Part shown: positions 10,311 through 19,145 of the stretch, one piece after another | Numbering within the stretch: the stretch's first letter is position 1 | Layout of the letters: each line of letters begins with the position of its first letter | From: Rariglobus sp041662485 | Lineage (GTDB): Bacteria > Verrucomicrobiota > Verrucomicrobiia > Opitutales > Opitutaceae | Length of the DNA: 64,000 nt | Direction: 5' to 3' | Assembly (NCBI GenBank): GCA_041662485.1 | Contig: JBAZSJ010000024.1 | Location: 1-64,000, forward strand | Notes under the pieces: model-generated | Database searches by the model: none | The model's input: the letters and a program-made list of their open reading frames with translations, nothing else | Told to the model about the DNA's origin: nothing | Translations under genes and position numbers: made by a program

Positions 10311-12394
10311 GTGCCCGCCTCCCCGGATGCGCGGCCCGTCGCCGGCAGGATCACGCTCATCTCCGTGCCGCCCCCGGCGGGAACTCGCGCCTCGAGCACC
10401 GCGCCGAGTTGCGCCCCGATTTCCTGGCTCAACCGCAGGCCCATCCCGCCGCCCTCTCCCTCGTCCCCCGCGGCCGACGCCTCGCCGTGCAACCGCGCCA
10501 GCACCGCCGCCGGCAGTCCCGGTCCGTCGTCGCGCACCGTGATGCGCACCGTCTCCGTCTCTGCCCGCGCGATCACCTCGACGCGGCTGCGCGCGAACTT
10601 CACCGCATTGCCCACCAGGTTGCGCACCATCGTCTGCGCCAGCACCAGATCGGTCCACGCCGCCAGCGACCCGGGCACGTCCGCCGTCAGCGCCACGCCC
10701 CGCCGCGCCGCCAGCGGACGGTGCAACACCACCACCGGCGTCACCAGACCGCCCACCGGTTGAGCCGACAACGCCGGCGGTATCCCCGTCCGCAACCGCG
10801 CCCACAGCACGATATCCTCGATCAAGAGCAACATCTGGCGTCCCTCGCCGGCCACCTCGCCCGAAAATTCCCTCAACACCTCGCCCTCCGCAGTCGCTAC
10901 CACCGGCGCGCGACTCCCCCCGCGCAACTGCTCCGCCCGCTGCGTCAGCGCCGCCAGCGGACTCCGAAGGTCGTGCCCCAGCGCGATCAACATCCGGTCC
11001 TTGTCCGTGTTCGCCGCCTCCAGATCGCGCGTGCGCTCGCGCACCTCGACTTCGAGTTCATCCGTGTAGGCCGCCTCGATCACGCGCCGCTGCTCGGTTT
11101 CTTCCAACAACCGCTCCTGCGCCTCCGCCTTGTCCCGCTGCGCCTGCACAAACCGGTCCGCCACCGCCAGCGAGAGCAACAGCATCTCCAGCGCCGAGCC
11201 GATCATGAGCCCCATCATGGTCAGGTTTTTGGCATCCAGCATCCACAACCGCACCGCCACCAACGGGAGCGACCCGGCGAACAGACAGCCGAACGACAGC
11301 ACAAAAAAACGCGCCTGCCTCGCCCCCGCGCGCCACGCCACCAGCGCCAGCACCAGCAAACCCGCATGAGTCACGCCGATCCCCGCCACCGTGGCCGGCA
11401 GCCAGACCGCGCTTTTTATCCAAGGCGTGCTGAGCGCCCCCAAGGCCAGCCCCGCCATCATCACCGCCAGCCACCCCGCGACCCGGTCCCCCCGGCCGCA
11501 CCGCTGCTTCAACTCCAAAAACACCCGGGCAAAGCGCACCAAGAACAATCCGCCCAAGGCCAGCGCCACCGTCAGCGCCGTCTCCAAACCCGGCGAACCC
11601 AGCGTCACTCCCAGTTCCAAGACCCAGGCCCGCGCCAACACCATGAAGGTCGCCCCAATTCCAAGATACGCCGCATAGTAGCCGATGTCGGACAGCCGCA
11701 GCCGCACCCACAGCAGCACGTTGTAACCCAGCAGCGCCAGCAGCCCGCCAAAGTAAACCGCCTCCGCGATGAGCCCGCGCGTCTTCGCCGCGTGATACGC
11801 CGTCGCATCCGGCCACCATTCCAGCTGGAACACCGGCCGGTAATAATCCTCCGCGCGCAGATACACGACCTGTTCTTCCCGCGCGGGCACGCTCATCGGA
11901 AACGCCACCGCACGCCCCGGCACCGCTTTCTCCGCCGCGCCCACGCCTTCGCCCGACACCAGACGCCACCCGCCACCCTCCACCGCCTCCCCCGATCGCG
12001 TGCGCGCAGCGCTATACGCGACCACCCGGTCCGCGAAAAAATCCACATCCGCCAGCACGCCCGCCCGCGCCTGCGGCTCCTCGTTGCGCAACGTCACCCG
12101 CGCCCACAGCACCGTGCCAAATCCCCCGGTGTAGTGACCCGCGCCCGTCCACCGCCGCCACGCGCCCGCCGGCAATTGCTCCACCTCCGCCCGTGTCATC
12201 GCCGCCCCCGGCTCCGGCTTCTCGACAAAATACTCCAGCGTCGATCCCGCGCGCCCCTCGCCCACCCACGGCTCCACGCCGCCCCGGTTGCCAGCGAAGA
12301 ACAGCAACAGCCAGCCCAGCCCGCCCGCCACGGCCGCGAGCATCCCCGCGATGGGCAGCCAGGAAACGACGCGGGCGGGATTCATTCCGGCCAT
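10307..12394 (-). CDS. 7TMR-DISM sensor histidine kinase
   Basis: About 695 residues. Transmembrane segment 1 is at about residues 11-33. A periplasmic region like 7TMR-DISMED2 covers about 40-200, seven hydrophobic helices about 205-415 (7TMR-DISM_7TM type), and a coiled coil about 415-460. The phosphoacceptor is His474 in ALGHDLRSPLAAL. The ATPase domain shows an N box (VRNLVGNAVKFA), a G1 box (DDGPGLP) and a G2 box (GGGMGL). Start candidates are ATG 12394 and ATG 12385, both just before the first membrane helix. DISM sensors often bind carbohydrate-like ligands, but the ligand here is unknown. It is divergent from the autotransporter-type gene at 12519, with which it shares a 124-bp promoter region. 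Confidence 0.88.
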   Translation of the reverse strand: MAGMNPARVVSWLPIAGMLAAVAGGLGWLLLFFAGNRGGVEPWVGEGRAGSTLEYFVEKPEPGAAMTRAEVEQLPAGAWRRWTGAGHYTGGFGTVLWARVTLRNEEPQARAGVLADVDFFADRVVAYSAARTRSGEAVEGGGWRLVSGEGVGAAEKAVPGRAVAFPMSVPAREEQVVYLRAEDYYRPVFQLEWWPDATAYHAAKTRGLIAEAVYFGGLLALLGYNVLLWVRLRLSDIGYYAAYLGIGATFMVLARAWVLELGVTLGSPGLETALTVALALGGLFLVRFARVFLELKQRCGRGDRVAGWLAVMMAGLALGALSTPWIKSAVWLPATVAGIGVTHAGLLVLALVAWRAGARQARFFVLSFGCLFAGSLPLVAVRLWMLDAKNLTMMGLMIGSALEMLLLSLAVADRFVQAQRDKAEAQERLLEETEQRRVIEAAYTDELEVEVRERTRDLEAANTDKDRMLIALGHDLRSPLAALTQRAEQLRGGSRAPVVATAEGEVLREFSGEVAGEGRQMLLLIEDIVLWARLRTGIPPALSAQPVGGLVTPVVVLHRPLAARRGVALTADVPGSLAAWTDLVLAQTMVRNLVGNAVKFARSRVEVIARAETETVRITVRDDGPGLPAAVLARLHGEASAAGDEGEGGGMGLRLSQEIGAQLGAVLEARVPAGGGTEMSVILPATGRASGEAGT

Positions 12395-12435
12395 TTCCGC
12401 CCACGCCCGCCTACACCGCAAGCCCGTCTCCGACC

Positions 12436-12461
12436 AAAACCTCGTAGGCCTACGAGGTTTT
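12436..12461. promoter_or_regulatory. Perfect 26-bp palindrome, putative operator
   Basis: AAAACCTCGTAGG is followed immediately by its exact reverse complement. It lies 58 bp upstream of the PEP-CTERM gene at 12519 and 42 bp upstream of the divergent kinase gene. A near-identical palindrome lies in the same position before the paralogous gene at 16322. Lying between divergent starts, it cannot serve as a terminator for a flanking gene. A dimeric regulator binding site is the simplest reading. Confidence 0.6.
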
Positions 12462-12518
12462 ACCGATGGAAACGCCTTTTTCACCCGGTGAGATGGTAGT
12501 CCACACGCCGTCTCCCTC

Positions 12519-15500
12519 ATGCAAACGTCCCCTTCCACCGTCGTCACCCTGCTCGCCGCCCTCGCCGGCTTCCTCGCGCCCCTCCCTCTTTCCGCCCAGA
12601 CGACGGTCACGTATACCGACACCCAGATTTCGACGACCGCCCGCGCCACGACCCCGGCGGATCCGCTCACCTTCACCATCGCATCGGGCACGGCGACGGA
12701 AAATGGCGTGGTCTCGGGAACCGGGAGCCTCACCAAAACCGGCGCCGGCACCCTCAGGCTCGGCGCGACCAACACCTACACGGGTGGCACCTTCGTGAAC
12801 GCGGGCACGATCGAACTGGGCGCCAACAACGCCCTCGGCACGGGCGCGATCACCATCACCGGCGGCGGCCTCCGGGCTGCGGGAGAGGCGCGCACGCTGA
12901 CGAATGCGCTCTTCACCAGCGGGAGTATTACCGTCGGCCGCTCGACGACCTTTGCCGGCACGACGACCCTGAATGCGGCCACCACGATCATCGCCAGCAA
13001 TCCCGATGGACCCGCCAATTCCGATACGACCTTCAGCGGCCCGATCAGCGGAAGCTTCGGCGTCACGCTCGCGGAAGGCGCCGGTGGATTGGGCATCGGC
13101 TCGGGTAATATTGTTTTCAGCGGCGCCAACACCTACACCGGCGGCACCACGCTGCGCACCCGCCTCTTGATCAATAGCGATGCGGCCCTGGGCGCCGCCT
13201 CCGGCGCTCTCACCATGGAGGGCGGCACGCTGCGCGCGACGACCTCCATCGATTCCACCCGCGCTATCACCCTCGGCTCCGGCGGCGGCACGTTTGAGAT
13301 GGGCAACTCCAGCAGTTTTTCCGGCACGGTTTCCGGCTCCGGCGCGTTGACCAAATCCGGCGCCGGCACGCTCACCCTCTCCGGTGCCAACACCTACACC
13401 GGCGGCACCACCATCTCCGCCGGCCAGATCACCATGGGAAGCGCATCCGCCCTCGGCGGCACGGGAACCATTTCCGTCGCGACCGGGGCCACGCTCAACG
13501 CGGGAGCCTACGATCTGGATGTCGGCCGGCTGGCCGGCACCGGCCAGGCCGGCACTTCGGGCAACCTCGTGTTTTCCTCCGGGACCGTGACCAATACGAA
13601 CTCGCTGTTCGGTGCCAATCTCATCGTGAACGGAGGCGAGCTGACGCTGGCGGGAAGCCTTTCAGCGGGCCAGACCGACCTCAACGGCGGAGTGCTGAAT
13701 ATCGCCAGCTCCGCTGCCATGTCCGCGACCGGCACCGACGGTTATAATTTTCGGGGCGGCACTCTCCGCTATCTCATGTCCGGCACCGTCAACATGCCTC
13801 CTGTAGATACACAGCTTTATGCCGATGGCGTGGAGCAGTATATCAAGGTCGATGTGACGGCGGGCAATTCCGTCACTTGGAATGGAGCGCAACTTTATAA
13901 ATTCACCCCGGACTACGGCCTGTCGCGCGTAGACTTCACCAAGCTCGGGGCCGGCACCCTCAGGCTCTTTGCCGGCGCCCTATATACGCAGGCGGGGACT
14001 TTCAGGATCGAGGAGGGCTCCCTGATTCTCGACACCGTCGACCTCGGTACCTTAGGCGCGGCATACGACTACGGAACGGGGCGCTACCCGACGAATATCG
14101 TCAATAATGGCAACCTTACGCTGGTCAGGTTCGGCGGCACTCAGACTGGGACGCACGATCATTGGGGCGTGATCAGCGGCACGGGTTCTCTGACCACAGG
14201 AGAGAATGCGACCGTGAACCTCTACAACAATAATACCTATACCGGAGCGACTACTGTCGGTGCAGGCACCACCCTGAATGTGCGGGTGACCAATGCCATC
14301 GGCGTCGCCAGCGCCGTGACGGTCAACGGCACCTTGAATCTTCACGGGAACACGCAGACGGTCGGTTCACTCGGTGGCGCGGGCAGCCTGGATCTTGGCA
14401 CCGGAGGCGTCTTCACCGCGGGAGGCAACGACACCAGCACGACCTTCAGCGGCACGATCACGGGCGGGAGCACGCTCACCAAGGCCGGCGAGGGCACCCT
14501 CACGCTGTCCGGCAACAACTCAGCCTTCACCGGAGCGATTACCCTCGAAGGGGGCGCGCTTGCCCTCGGCAGCGCGACGGCCATCGGCGACAGCAGCACG
14601 GGCGGCGCCATTTCTTTCCAGGGCGGCGCGCTGCAATATTCCGCGTCAAACAACGTGGACTACTCCGCGCGGTTCACCTCCGCGGCGGGCCAGGCCTTCG
14701 CTTTCGACACGGGCGGCGCCAACGTCACCTTCACGGGCGCGCTCGTCAGCGCGGGCGGCACGCTCACCAAATCCGGGGCCGGCACGCTCACGCTCGCCGC
14801 CGCCAACACCTATTCCGGCGCGACTTCGATTCTGGGCGGCACGCTGGCCCTCGGCGCCAACAATAGCATCGCCAACTCGAGCAACGTGACGATCGCCAAC
14901 GCGACCCTCGCCCTGGGTGCGTATAACGAAACGGTCGGTTCCGTCTCGTTGACGGACGGCGCCATCACCGGCACCGGCACGCTGACCTCCTCGGGCGGCT
15001 ACACGGTGGCTTCCGGCACGATCAGCGCCTCGCTCGCCGGCACGTCCTCGCTCCAGAAGACCGGCGAGGGCGACCTCAGCCTCTCGGGCGATAATTCCTA
15101 CACCGGCGGCACCACCCTCGGCGGCGGCACGGTGACCTTGGGCAGCAACACCGCCTTGGGGACCGGCGCGGTGAATCTCGCCGGCAGCGCCCTCCAGGCC
15201 TCCGGGGCCCGCACCCTCGCCAACGCTCTCTCCCTCACTGGCGACACGACCTTCACGGGTAATTTCACCTTCACCGGCGGTCTCGCCCTGACTTCGCTCC
15301 GCGAGCTGACGATCCATAACACCACCACCTTTGCGGGCGTGATCTCGGGTTCGAAAACCTTGTTCAAATCCGGCGCGGGCGAGATGGTTCTCACCGGCGC
15401 CAACACCTACACGGGCGGCACCTTCATCGGCGAAGGCACCGTGCGCATCAACAACACCACCGGCTCCGCCTTCGGCACCGGCGCCGTCACCGTCGCCAGC

Positions 15501-15971
15501 GGCGCCACGCTTACCGGCGCAGGCAGCTTCACGGGGGCGTTTCAGAACAACGGCACCTATGCTCCCGGCAACAGCCCCACCCTCGCCACGCACGCGTCCT
15601 TCTCCCAGGGCTCCACCGGCATCCTCGTCATGGAGCTCGGCGGCCTCGCTCGCGGCACCGGTTACGATGCGCTCGACATCACCGGTTCGTTTACGCCCGG
15701 TGGCACGCTCACCGTCAGCCTGATCGACGGATTCCAGCCGGCCCTCGGCAACAGCTTCGATCTGTTCAATTTCAGCTCCATCGGCGGAACTTTCGCCACG
15801 CTCAACCTTGCCGACATTTCCGGCTCCGGCCTCACCTGGGACACCTCCGCCCTCTACACCGCCGGCATCCTCAGCGTCATCTCCTCCTCCGTCCCCGAGC
15901 CCTCGACCTACGCCGCACTCCTCGGCGCGGTCGCGCTCGGCTTCGTCGCGTGTCGCCGCCGCCGGACCTGA
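12519..15971 (+). CDS. Autotransporter-associated beta-strand repeat protein with PEP-CTERM
   Basis: A 1150-residue secreted protein. It has a signal peptide (VVTLLAALAGFLAPLPLSAQ) and then many copies of the autotransporter-associated beta-strand repeat. Examples are GAGTLTLSGANTYTGGT and related GSLTKTGAGTLRLGATNTYT segments, which are expected to build a right-handed beta-helix passenger. No C-terminal beta-barrel is present. The protein ends instead with a PEP-CTERM signal (VPEPSTYAALLGAVALGF followed by CRRRRT), implying exosortase-dependent sorting rather than type V secretion. Its signal peptide and upstream region are nearly the same as those of the gene at 16322, while the passengers differ. 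The ligand or matrix role is unknown. Confidence 0.88.
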   Translation: MQTSPSTVVTLLAALAGFLAPLPLSAQTTVTYTDTQISTTARATTPADPLTFTIASGTATENGVVSGTGSLTKTGAGTLRLGATNTYTGGTFVNAGTIELGANNALGTGAITITGGGLRAAGEARTLTNALFTSGSITVGRSTTFAGTTTLNAATTIIASNPDGPANSDTTFSGPISGSFGVTLAEGAGGLGIGSGNIVFSGANTYTGGTTLRTRLLINSDAALGAASGALTMEGGTLRATTSIDSTRAITLGSGGGTFEMGNSSSFSGTVSGSGALTKSGAGTLTLSGANTYTGGTTISAGQITMGSASALGGTGTISVATGATLNAGAYDLDVGRLAGTGQAGTSGNLVFSSGTVTNTNSLFGANLIVNGGELTLAGSLSAGQTDLNGGVLNIASSAAMSATGTDGYNFRGGTLRYLMSGTVNMPPVDTQLYADGVEQYIKVDVTAGNSVTWNGAQLYKFTPDYGLSRVDFTKLGAGTLRLFAGALYTQAGTFRIEEGSLILDTVDLGTLGAAYDYGTGRYPTNIVNNGNLTLVRFGGTQTGTHDHWGVISGTGSLTTGENATVNLYNNNTYTGATTVGAGTTLNVRVTNAIGVASAVTVNGTLNLHGNTQTVGSLGGAGSLDLGTGGVFTAGGNDTSTTFSGTITGGSTLTKAGEGTLTLSGNNSAFTGAITLEGGALALGSATAIGDSSTGGAISFQGGALQYSASNNVDYSARFTSAAGQAFAFDTGGANVTFTGALVSAGGTLTKSGAGTLTLAAANTYSGATSILGGTLALGANNSIANSSNVTIANATLALGAYNETVGSVSLTDGAITGTGTLTSSGGYTVASGTISASLAGTSSLQKTGEGDLSLSGDNSYTGGTTLGGGTVTLGSNTALGTGAVNLAGSALQASGARTLANALSLTGDTTFTGNFTFTGGLALTSLRELTIHNTTTFAGVISGSKTLFKSGAGEMVLTGANTYTGGTFIGEGTVRINNTTGSAFGTGAVTVASGATLTGAGSFTGAFQNNGTYAPGNSPTLATHASFSQGSTGILVMELGGLARGTGYDALDITGSFTPGGTLTVSLIDGFQPALGNSFDLFNFSSIGGTFATLNLADISGSGLTWDTSALYTAGILSVISSSVPEPSTYAALLGAVALGFVACRRRRT

Positions 15972-16051
15972 GCGGCCGATGGCAGAGGTAGGTCCGGACC
16001 CTGTTTACCCCGACTCGTCGGGGCTGGGCCCGCCGAGAATGGTTGTTCAAC

Positions 16052-16105
16052 GTGGGAGCGAGCTTGCTCGCGAGGATCGAACATCGCGAGCAAGCTCGCT
16101 CCAAC
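16052..16105. repeat. REP-like inverted pair (BIME-like)
   Basis: GTGGGAGCGAGCTTGCTCGC begins at 16052, and an inverted copy (GCGAGCAAGCTCGCTCC) occupies 16086-16102. Each unit has a GTGG/GTAG-type head and a hairpin-forming palindrome, as in REP elements mobilised by RAYT transposases. Related copies occur at 22758-22832 and 29257-29361. Confidence 0.65.
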
Positions 16106-16237
16106 AACAGATCGGACGGCCCGGCGGTCCGTCCCTACCTCCGAACCTTCGCGCCCTTCGGATCGTCCTTCGCATCTTCGCGTTAACACCTCCGCCCTCC
16201 GTCCACGCCCGCCCGCACCGCCTGCCCGCCCCGACCC

Positions 16238-16263
16238 AAAACCTCGTAGACCTACGAGGTTTT
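16238..16263. promoter_or_regulatory. 26-bp near-perfect palindrome, putative operator
   Basis: This is the second copy of the palindrome at 12436-12461, with one change in the central pair (GTAGACCTAC instead of GTAGGCCTAC). It ends 58 bp before ATG 16322, the same spacing as the first copy, and its flanks are also related. Confidence 0.6.
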
Positions 16264-16321
16264 GCCGGTGGAACTGTCATTATTAGCAGGCGAGATAGCA
16301 GCCCACACGCCCGCTTCTCTC

Positions 16322-19015
16322 ATGCAAACGTCCTCTTCCACCGCAGTCGCCCTGCTCGCCGCCCTCGCCGGCTTCCTTGCGACCTTCCCGCTTTCCGCCC
16401 AGACCACGGTCACGCTCGAGGACAGCCCGCTCTACTACACCGACCTCCACACGACCACGGTCGCCGATCCCCTGACCTTTACCATCGCGGACGGCTTCGC
16501 CACGCAGAGCGGCGTCATCGACGGCGACGGCTCCCTCACGAAAACCGGCGCAGGCGCCATCTCCCTCGCCGGTGCCAACACCTACACCGGCGGCACCGTC
16601 ATCGACGCCGGCATTCTGGCCATCGACAACGACGGCGAGTTCACCTTCGGCACCCTCGGCAGCGGGACCACCACAATCCACGGCGACACCGGCAGCGGCT
16701 TCGCGGGCACCCTGCAATTCCTGACCAACTCCAGTGCCGGCGGCGATATGTTCACCCTCACCGGCAGCACGATCGACGGCGGCACCGGCGGCACCGTGGA
16801 ATTCTACGGCGCTTCGACCGCCGGCAGCGGCACCTTCACCGTCGAGGGAGCCACCGTCAGCGGCACCGCCGGCGGCTTCGTGATCTTCCTCGGTACTTCG
16901 ACGGCGGGCAGCGCGACTTTGATCGCCAACGGCAGCGCCAATGCCGGCGCCGGTGGCTCGATCTTCTTCGTCGAAAATTCCCTCGGCGGCACGGCGGCCG
17001 TGAAGGTTTACGGCAACGGTTATCTGGACATCGGCTTTCACAACGCCGGCCTGACCATCGGCTCCCTCGAAGGCACCGGACAGGTTTTCCTCGGCGCGAA
17101 TAATCTCACCATCGGCAGCGACAATACCACCACCACCTTCTTCGGCACCGTGCAGGATGGCGGAGCCGCTGGCGGCGTGCTCGGCTCGCTGACCAAGATC
17201 GGCACCGGCACTCTCACGCTCACGGGCACCAACACCTACGAAGGCGGCACGACCATCACGGGCTGGGGCGCCATCGAATTCTCCAGCGGCGACAATCTCG
17301 GCACCGGCAACATCACCCTCGACGGCGGCGGCTTGAAGTGGGCCGCGGGCAACACCACCGACATCTCCTCCCGCCTCAATCCCATCAGCTATAACGGGTC
17401 GATTTTAGACACCAACGGCAACAACGTCTCCTTCGCTTCGGTCCTCTCCGGAGACACCCTCTACAACTACAGTCAACTCATCAAAACCGGCGCCGGCACG
17501 CTCACCCTCGCCGCCGGCTCCACGGTCGTGGATTTCGAGGTGATCGGCGGGACCCTCGTTTTTGGGACCGGCACCTACCAAGACCGCTATCTCTACGTAG
17601 GTAATGGCAACTGGGCTACCTCCGTGAACGGGGCCGGCCCGAGCGCCGCCATCCTTTCCGGAGCTGGCACTTCCTTTAGCTCCCAAGAGACCAGCGTCGG
17701 TTCGTATACTGCATTCTCCGCTTCACTCACGATCTCCGACGGCGCCTCCTTTGCCTCCACCGGCGGAACCACGCTCGGCGACCACTCGACCGCTGAAAGC
17801 ACTTTAACCGTCACCGGCACTGGCTCCACCTTTACCGGCGACATAAGTCTCGCCGTTGGCAACACCAGTTCAGGTCGCTCTTCCTTCCTCGTCTCCGACG
17901 GTGCCTCCGCTACCTTCCAAAGCACTGTAGTGATCGGCCGCCGTTCCACCGGCGAGAGCCTCCTCACCGTCTCGGGCGCCGGCTCCACGTTCACGGCCGA
18001 CAGCCCCCTCTCGATCGGAGTCGGCGAGTTTCCCGGTTCCGCACCATTCGTCACCGGTGCCTCCTCGATGATCGTTTCCAGTGGCGCCTCGGCCTCTGCC
18101 GTCGCGACCCAGATCGGCAGGTTTGGGGCCACCGGCGCAAACAGTCTCACCCTCACCGGCACTGGCTCCACCTTCACGACCGGCAGCCTCACGCTCGCGG
18201 AGAGCGCCCTCGACAACGGCACCGTCAACCTCGGCTCCGCGTCCACCGATGCCGCCACCGCCGCCGGCATCCTCGACACCGCAACTGTCACCGGCGGCCT
18301 CGGCACCGCCGTCCTCCAGTTCAACACCACCGGCACCAACCTCGCGCCCACCTACTTCACCCGCGACGGCACCAGCACCGGCCCCGGCGTGAACACAGCC
18401 GGCGGCCTCGCCATAGTGAACACCGCCGGCACCACCGTCCTCTCCGGCACCCTCGCCCACACCGGCGCCACCACGGTCAACGGCGGCACCCTCCGCGTGA
18501 ACAGCTCGCTCGTCTCCTCCGCCGTCACCGTCAACGCGGGCGCCACCCTCGGCGGCAGCGGCACGCTCGGCGGACTCGCCACCTTCGCCTCCGGCGCGCA
18601 CCTCGCCCCCGGCAACTCCCCCGGCACGCTCACCTTCACGGGCGGACTCACCCTCTCCGGAGGCTCCATCCTCGATTTTCAACTCGGCACCACCAGCGAC
18701 TTGATCCTCGTCACCGGCGGCACCCTTACCGGTCCGTCCTCCGGCACCATCACCGTCAACCTCACTGACTCCGGCGGCTTCACCGCAGGCACCTACAATT
18801 TTATCGACGCCACCGGCGCCACGTTGTCCAGCATCGGTGCCACCACCTTCGAACTCGGCACCACCATCGCCGGCTACGACTACACCTTCGTCCAAAGCGG
18901 AAACCTCTTTCAAGTCATCGCCGTTGCCGCCGCCATCCCCGAACCGTCCACCTATGCGGTCATTGCCAGCTTCGCTTGTCTCGCCGTGGCTGTCTGGCGC
19001 AGACGCCGCTCTTGA
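16322..19015 (+). CDS. Autotransporter-repeat protein with PEP-CTERM (paralogue)
   Basis: An 897-residue secreted protein. The start ATG 16322 gives a signal peptide (VALLAALAGFLATFPLSAQT) almost identical to that of the gene at 12519. The body contains repeats such as GAGAISLAGANTYTGGT, plus blocks about 17700-18180 with STLTVTGTGSTFTGD and SLLTVSGAGSTF motifs, again a beta-helix type passenger. It ends with IPEPSTYAVIASFACLAVAV and a basic RRRRS tail, a PEP-CTERM signal. Passenger similarity with the upstream paralogue is limited to short repeat motifs. Both are probably surface or matrix proteins under shared control through the palindrome. Confidence 0.88.
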   Translation: MQTSSSTAVALLAALAGFLATFPLSAQTTVTLEDSPLYYTDLHTTTVADPLTFTIADGFATQSGVIDGDGSLTKTGAGAISLAGANTYTGGTVIDAGILAIDNDGEFTFGTLGSGTTTIHGDTGSGFAGTLQFLTNSSAGGDMFTLTGSTIDGGTGGTVEFYGASTAGSGTFTVEGATVSGTAGGFVIFLGTSTAGSATLIANGSANAGAGGSIFFVENSLGGTAAVKVYGNGYLDIGFHNAGLTIGSLEGTGQVFLGANNLTIGSDNTTTTFFGTVQDGGAAGGVLGSLTKIGTGTLTLTGTNTYEGGTTITGWGAIEFSSGDNLGTGNITLDGGGLKWAAGNTTDISSRLNPISYNGSILDTNGNNVSFASVLSGDTLYNYSQLIKTGAGTLTLAAGSTVVDFEVIGGTLVFGTGTYQDRYLYVGNGNWATSVNGAGPSAAILSGAGTSFSSQETSVGSYTAFSASLTISDGASFASTGGTTLGDHSTAESTLTVTGTGSTFTGDISLAVGNTSSGRSSFLVSDGASATFQSTVVIGRRSTGESLLTVSGAGSTFTADSPLSIGVGEFPGSAPFVTGASSMIVSSGASASAVATQIGRFGATGANSLTLTGTGSTFTTGSLTLAESALDNGTVNLGSASTDAATAAGILDTATVTGGLGTAVLQFNTTGTNLAPTYFTRDGTSTGPGVNTAGGLAIVNTAGTTVLSGTLAHTGATTVNGGTLRVNSSLVSSAVTVNAGATLGGSGTLGGLATFASGAHLAPGNSPGTLTFTGGLTLSGGSILDFQLGTTSDLILVTGGTLTGPSSGTITVNLTDSGGFTAGTYNFIDATGATLSSIGATTFELGTTIAGYDYTFVQSGNLFQVIAVAAAIPEPSTYAVIASFACLAVAVWRRRRS

Positions 19016-19145
19016 GTTATCCAATCGATCTTTTTAAAGCAAAGTTTCGAAGAACAAACCGAAGGACTCGAAGTGCCTGAACTTGGCGATCTTTGCGTGC
19101 CCTGCTTCGCGTCTTTGCGTTAAAACTCCGACCTCCGCCCCGTCC

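Larger units (their letters stand above)
15972..16321. other. 350-bp intergenic region with repeats
   Basis: No gene is seen. The region holds the REP-like pair, a short inverted repeat (GGACGG.../CCGTCC at about 16115-16132), and the palindrome at 16238-16263. It also holds a stretch (CTTCGCATCTTCGCGTTAAC, about 16170-16189) that recurs in similar form near 19103-19128 downstream of the next gene, suggesting a dispersed non-coding repeat. Confidence 0.5.

Noticed and set aside
12436..12461. Palindrome read as a transcription terminator
   Set aside because: It lies between two divergent genes and has no loop, and an equal copy lies at the same distance before the paralogue, which fits an operator better.
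10040..12499. 819-codon plus-strand frame
   Set aside because: Antisense to the sensor kinase, whose domains are unmistakable; the frame is Arg/Pro/His-rich without domains.
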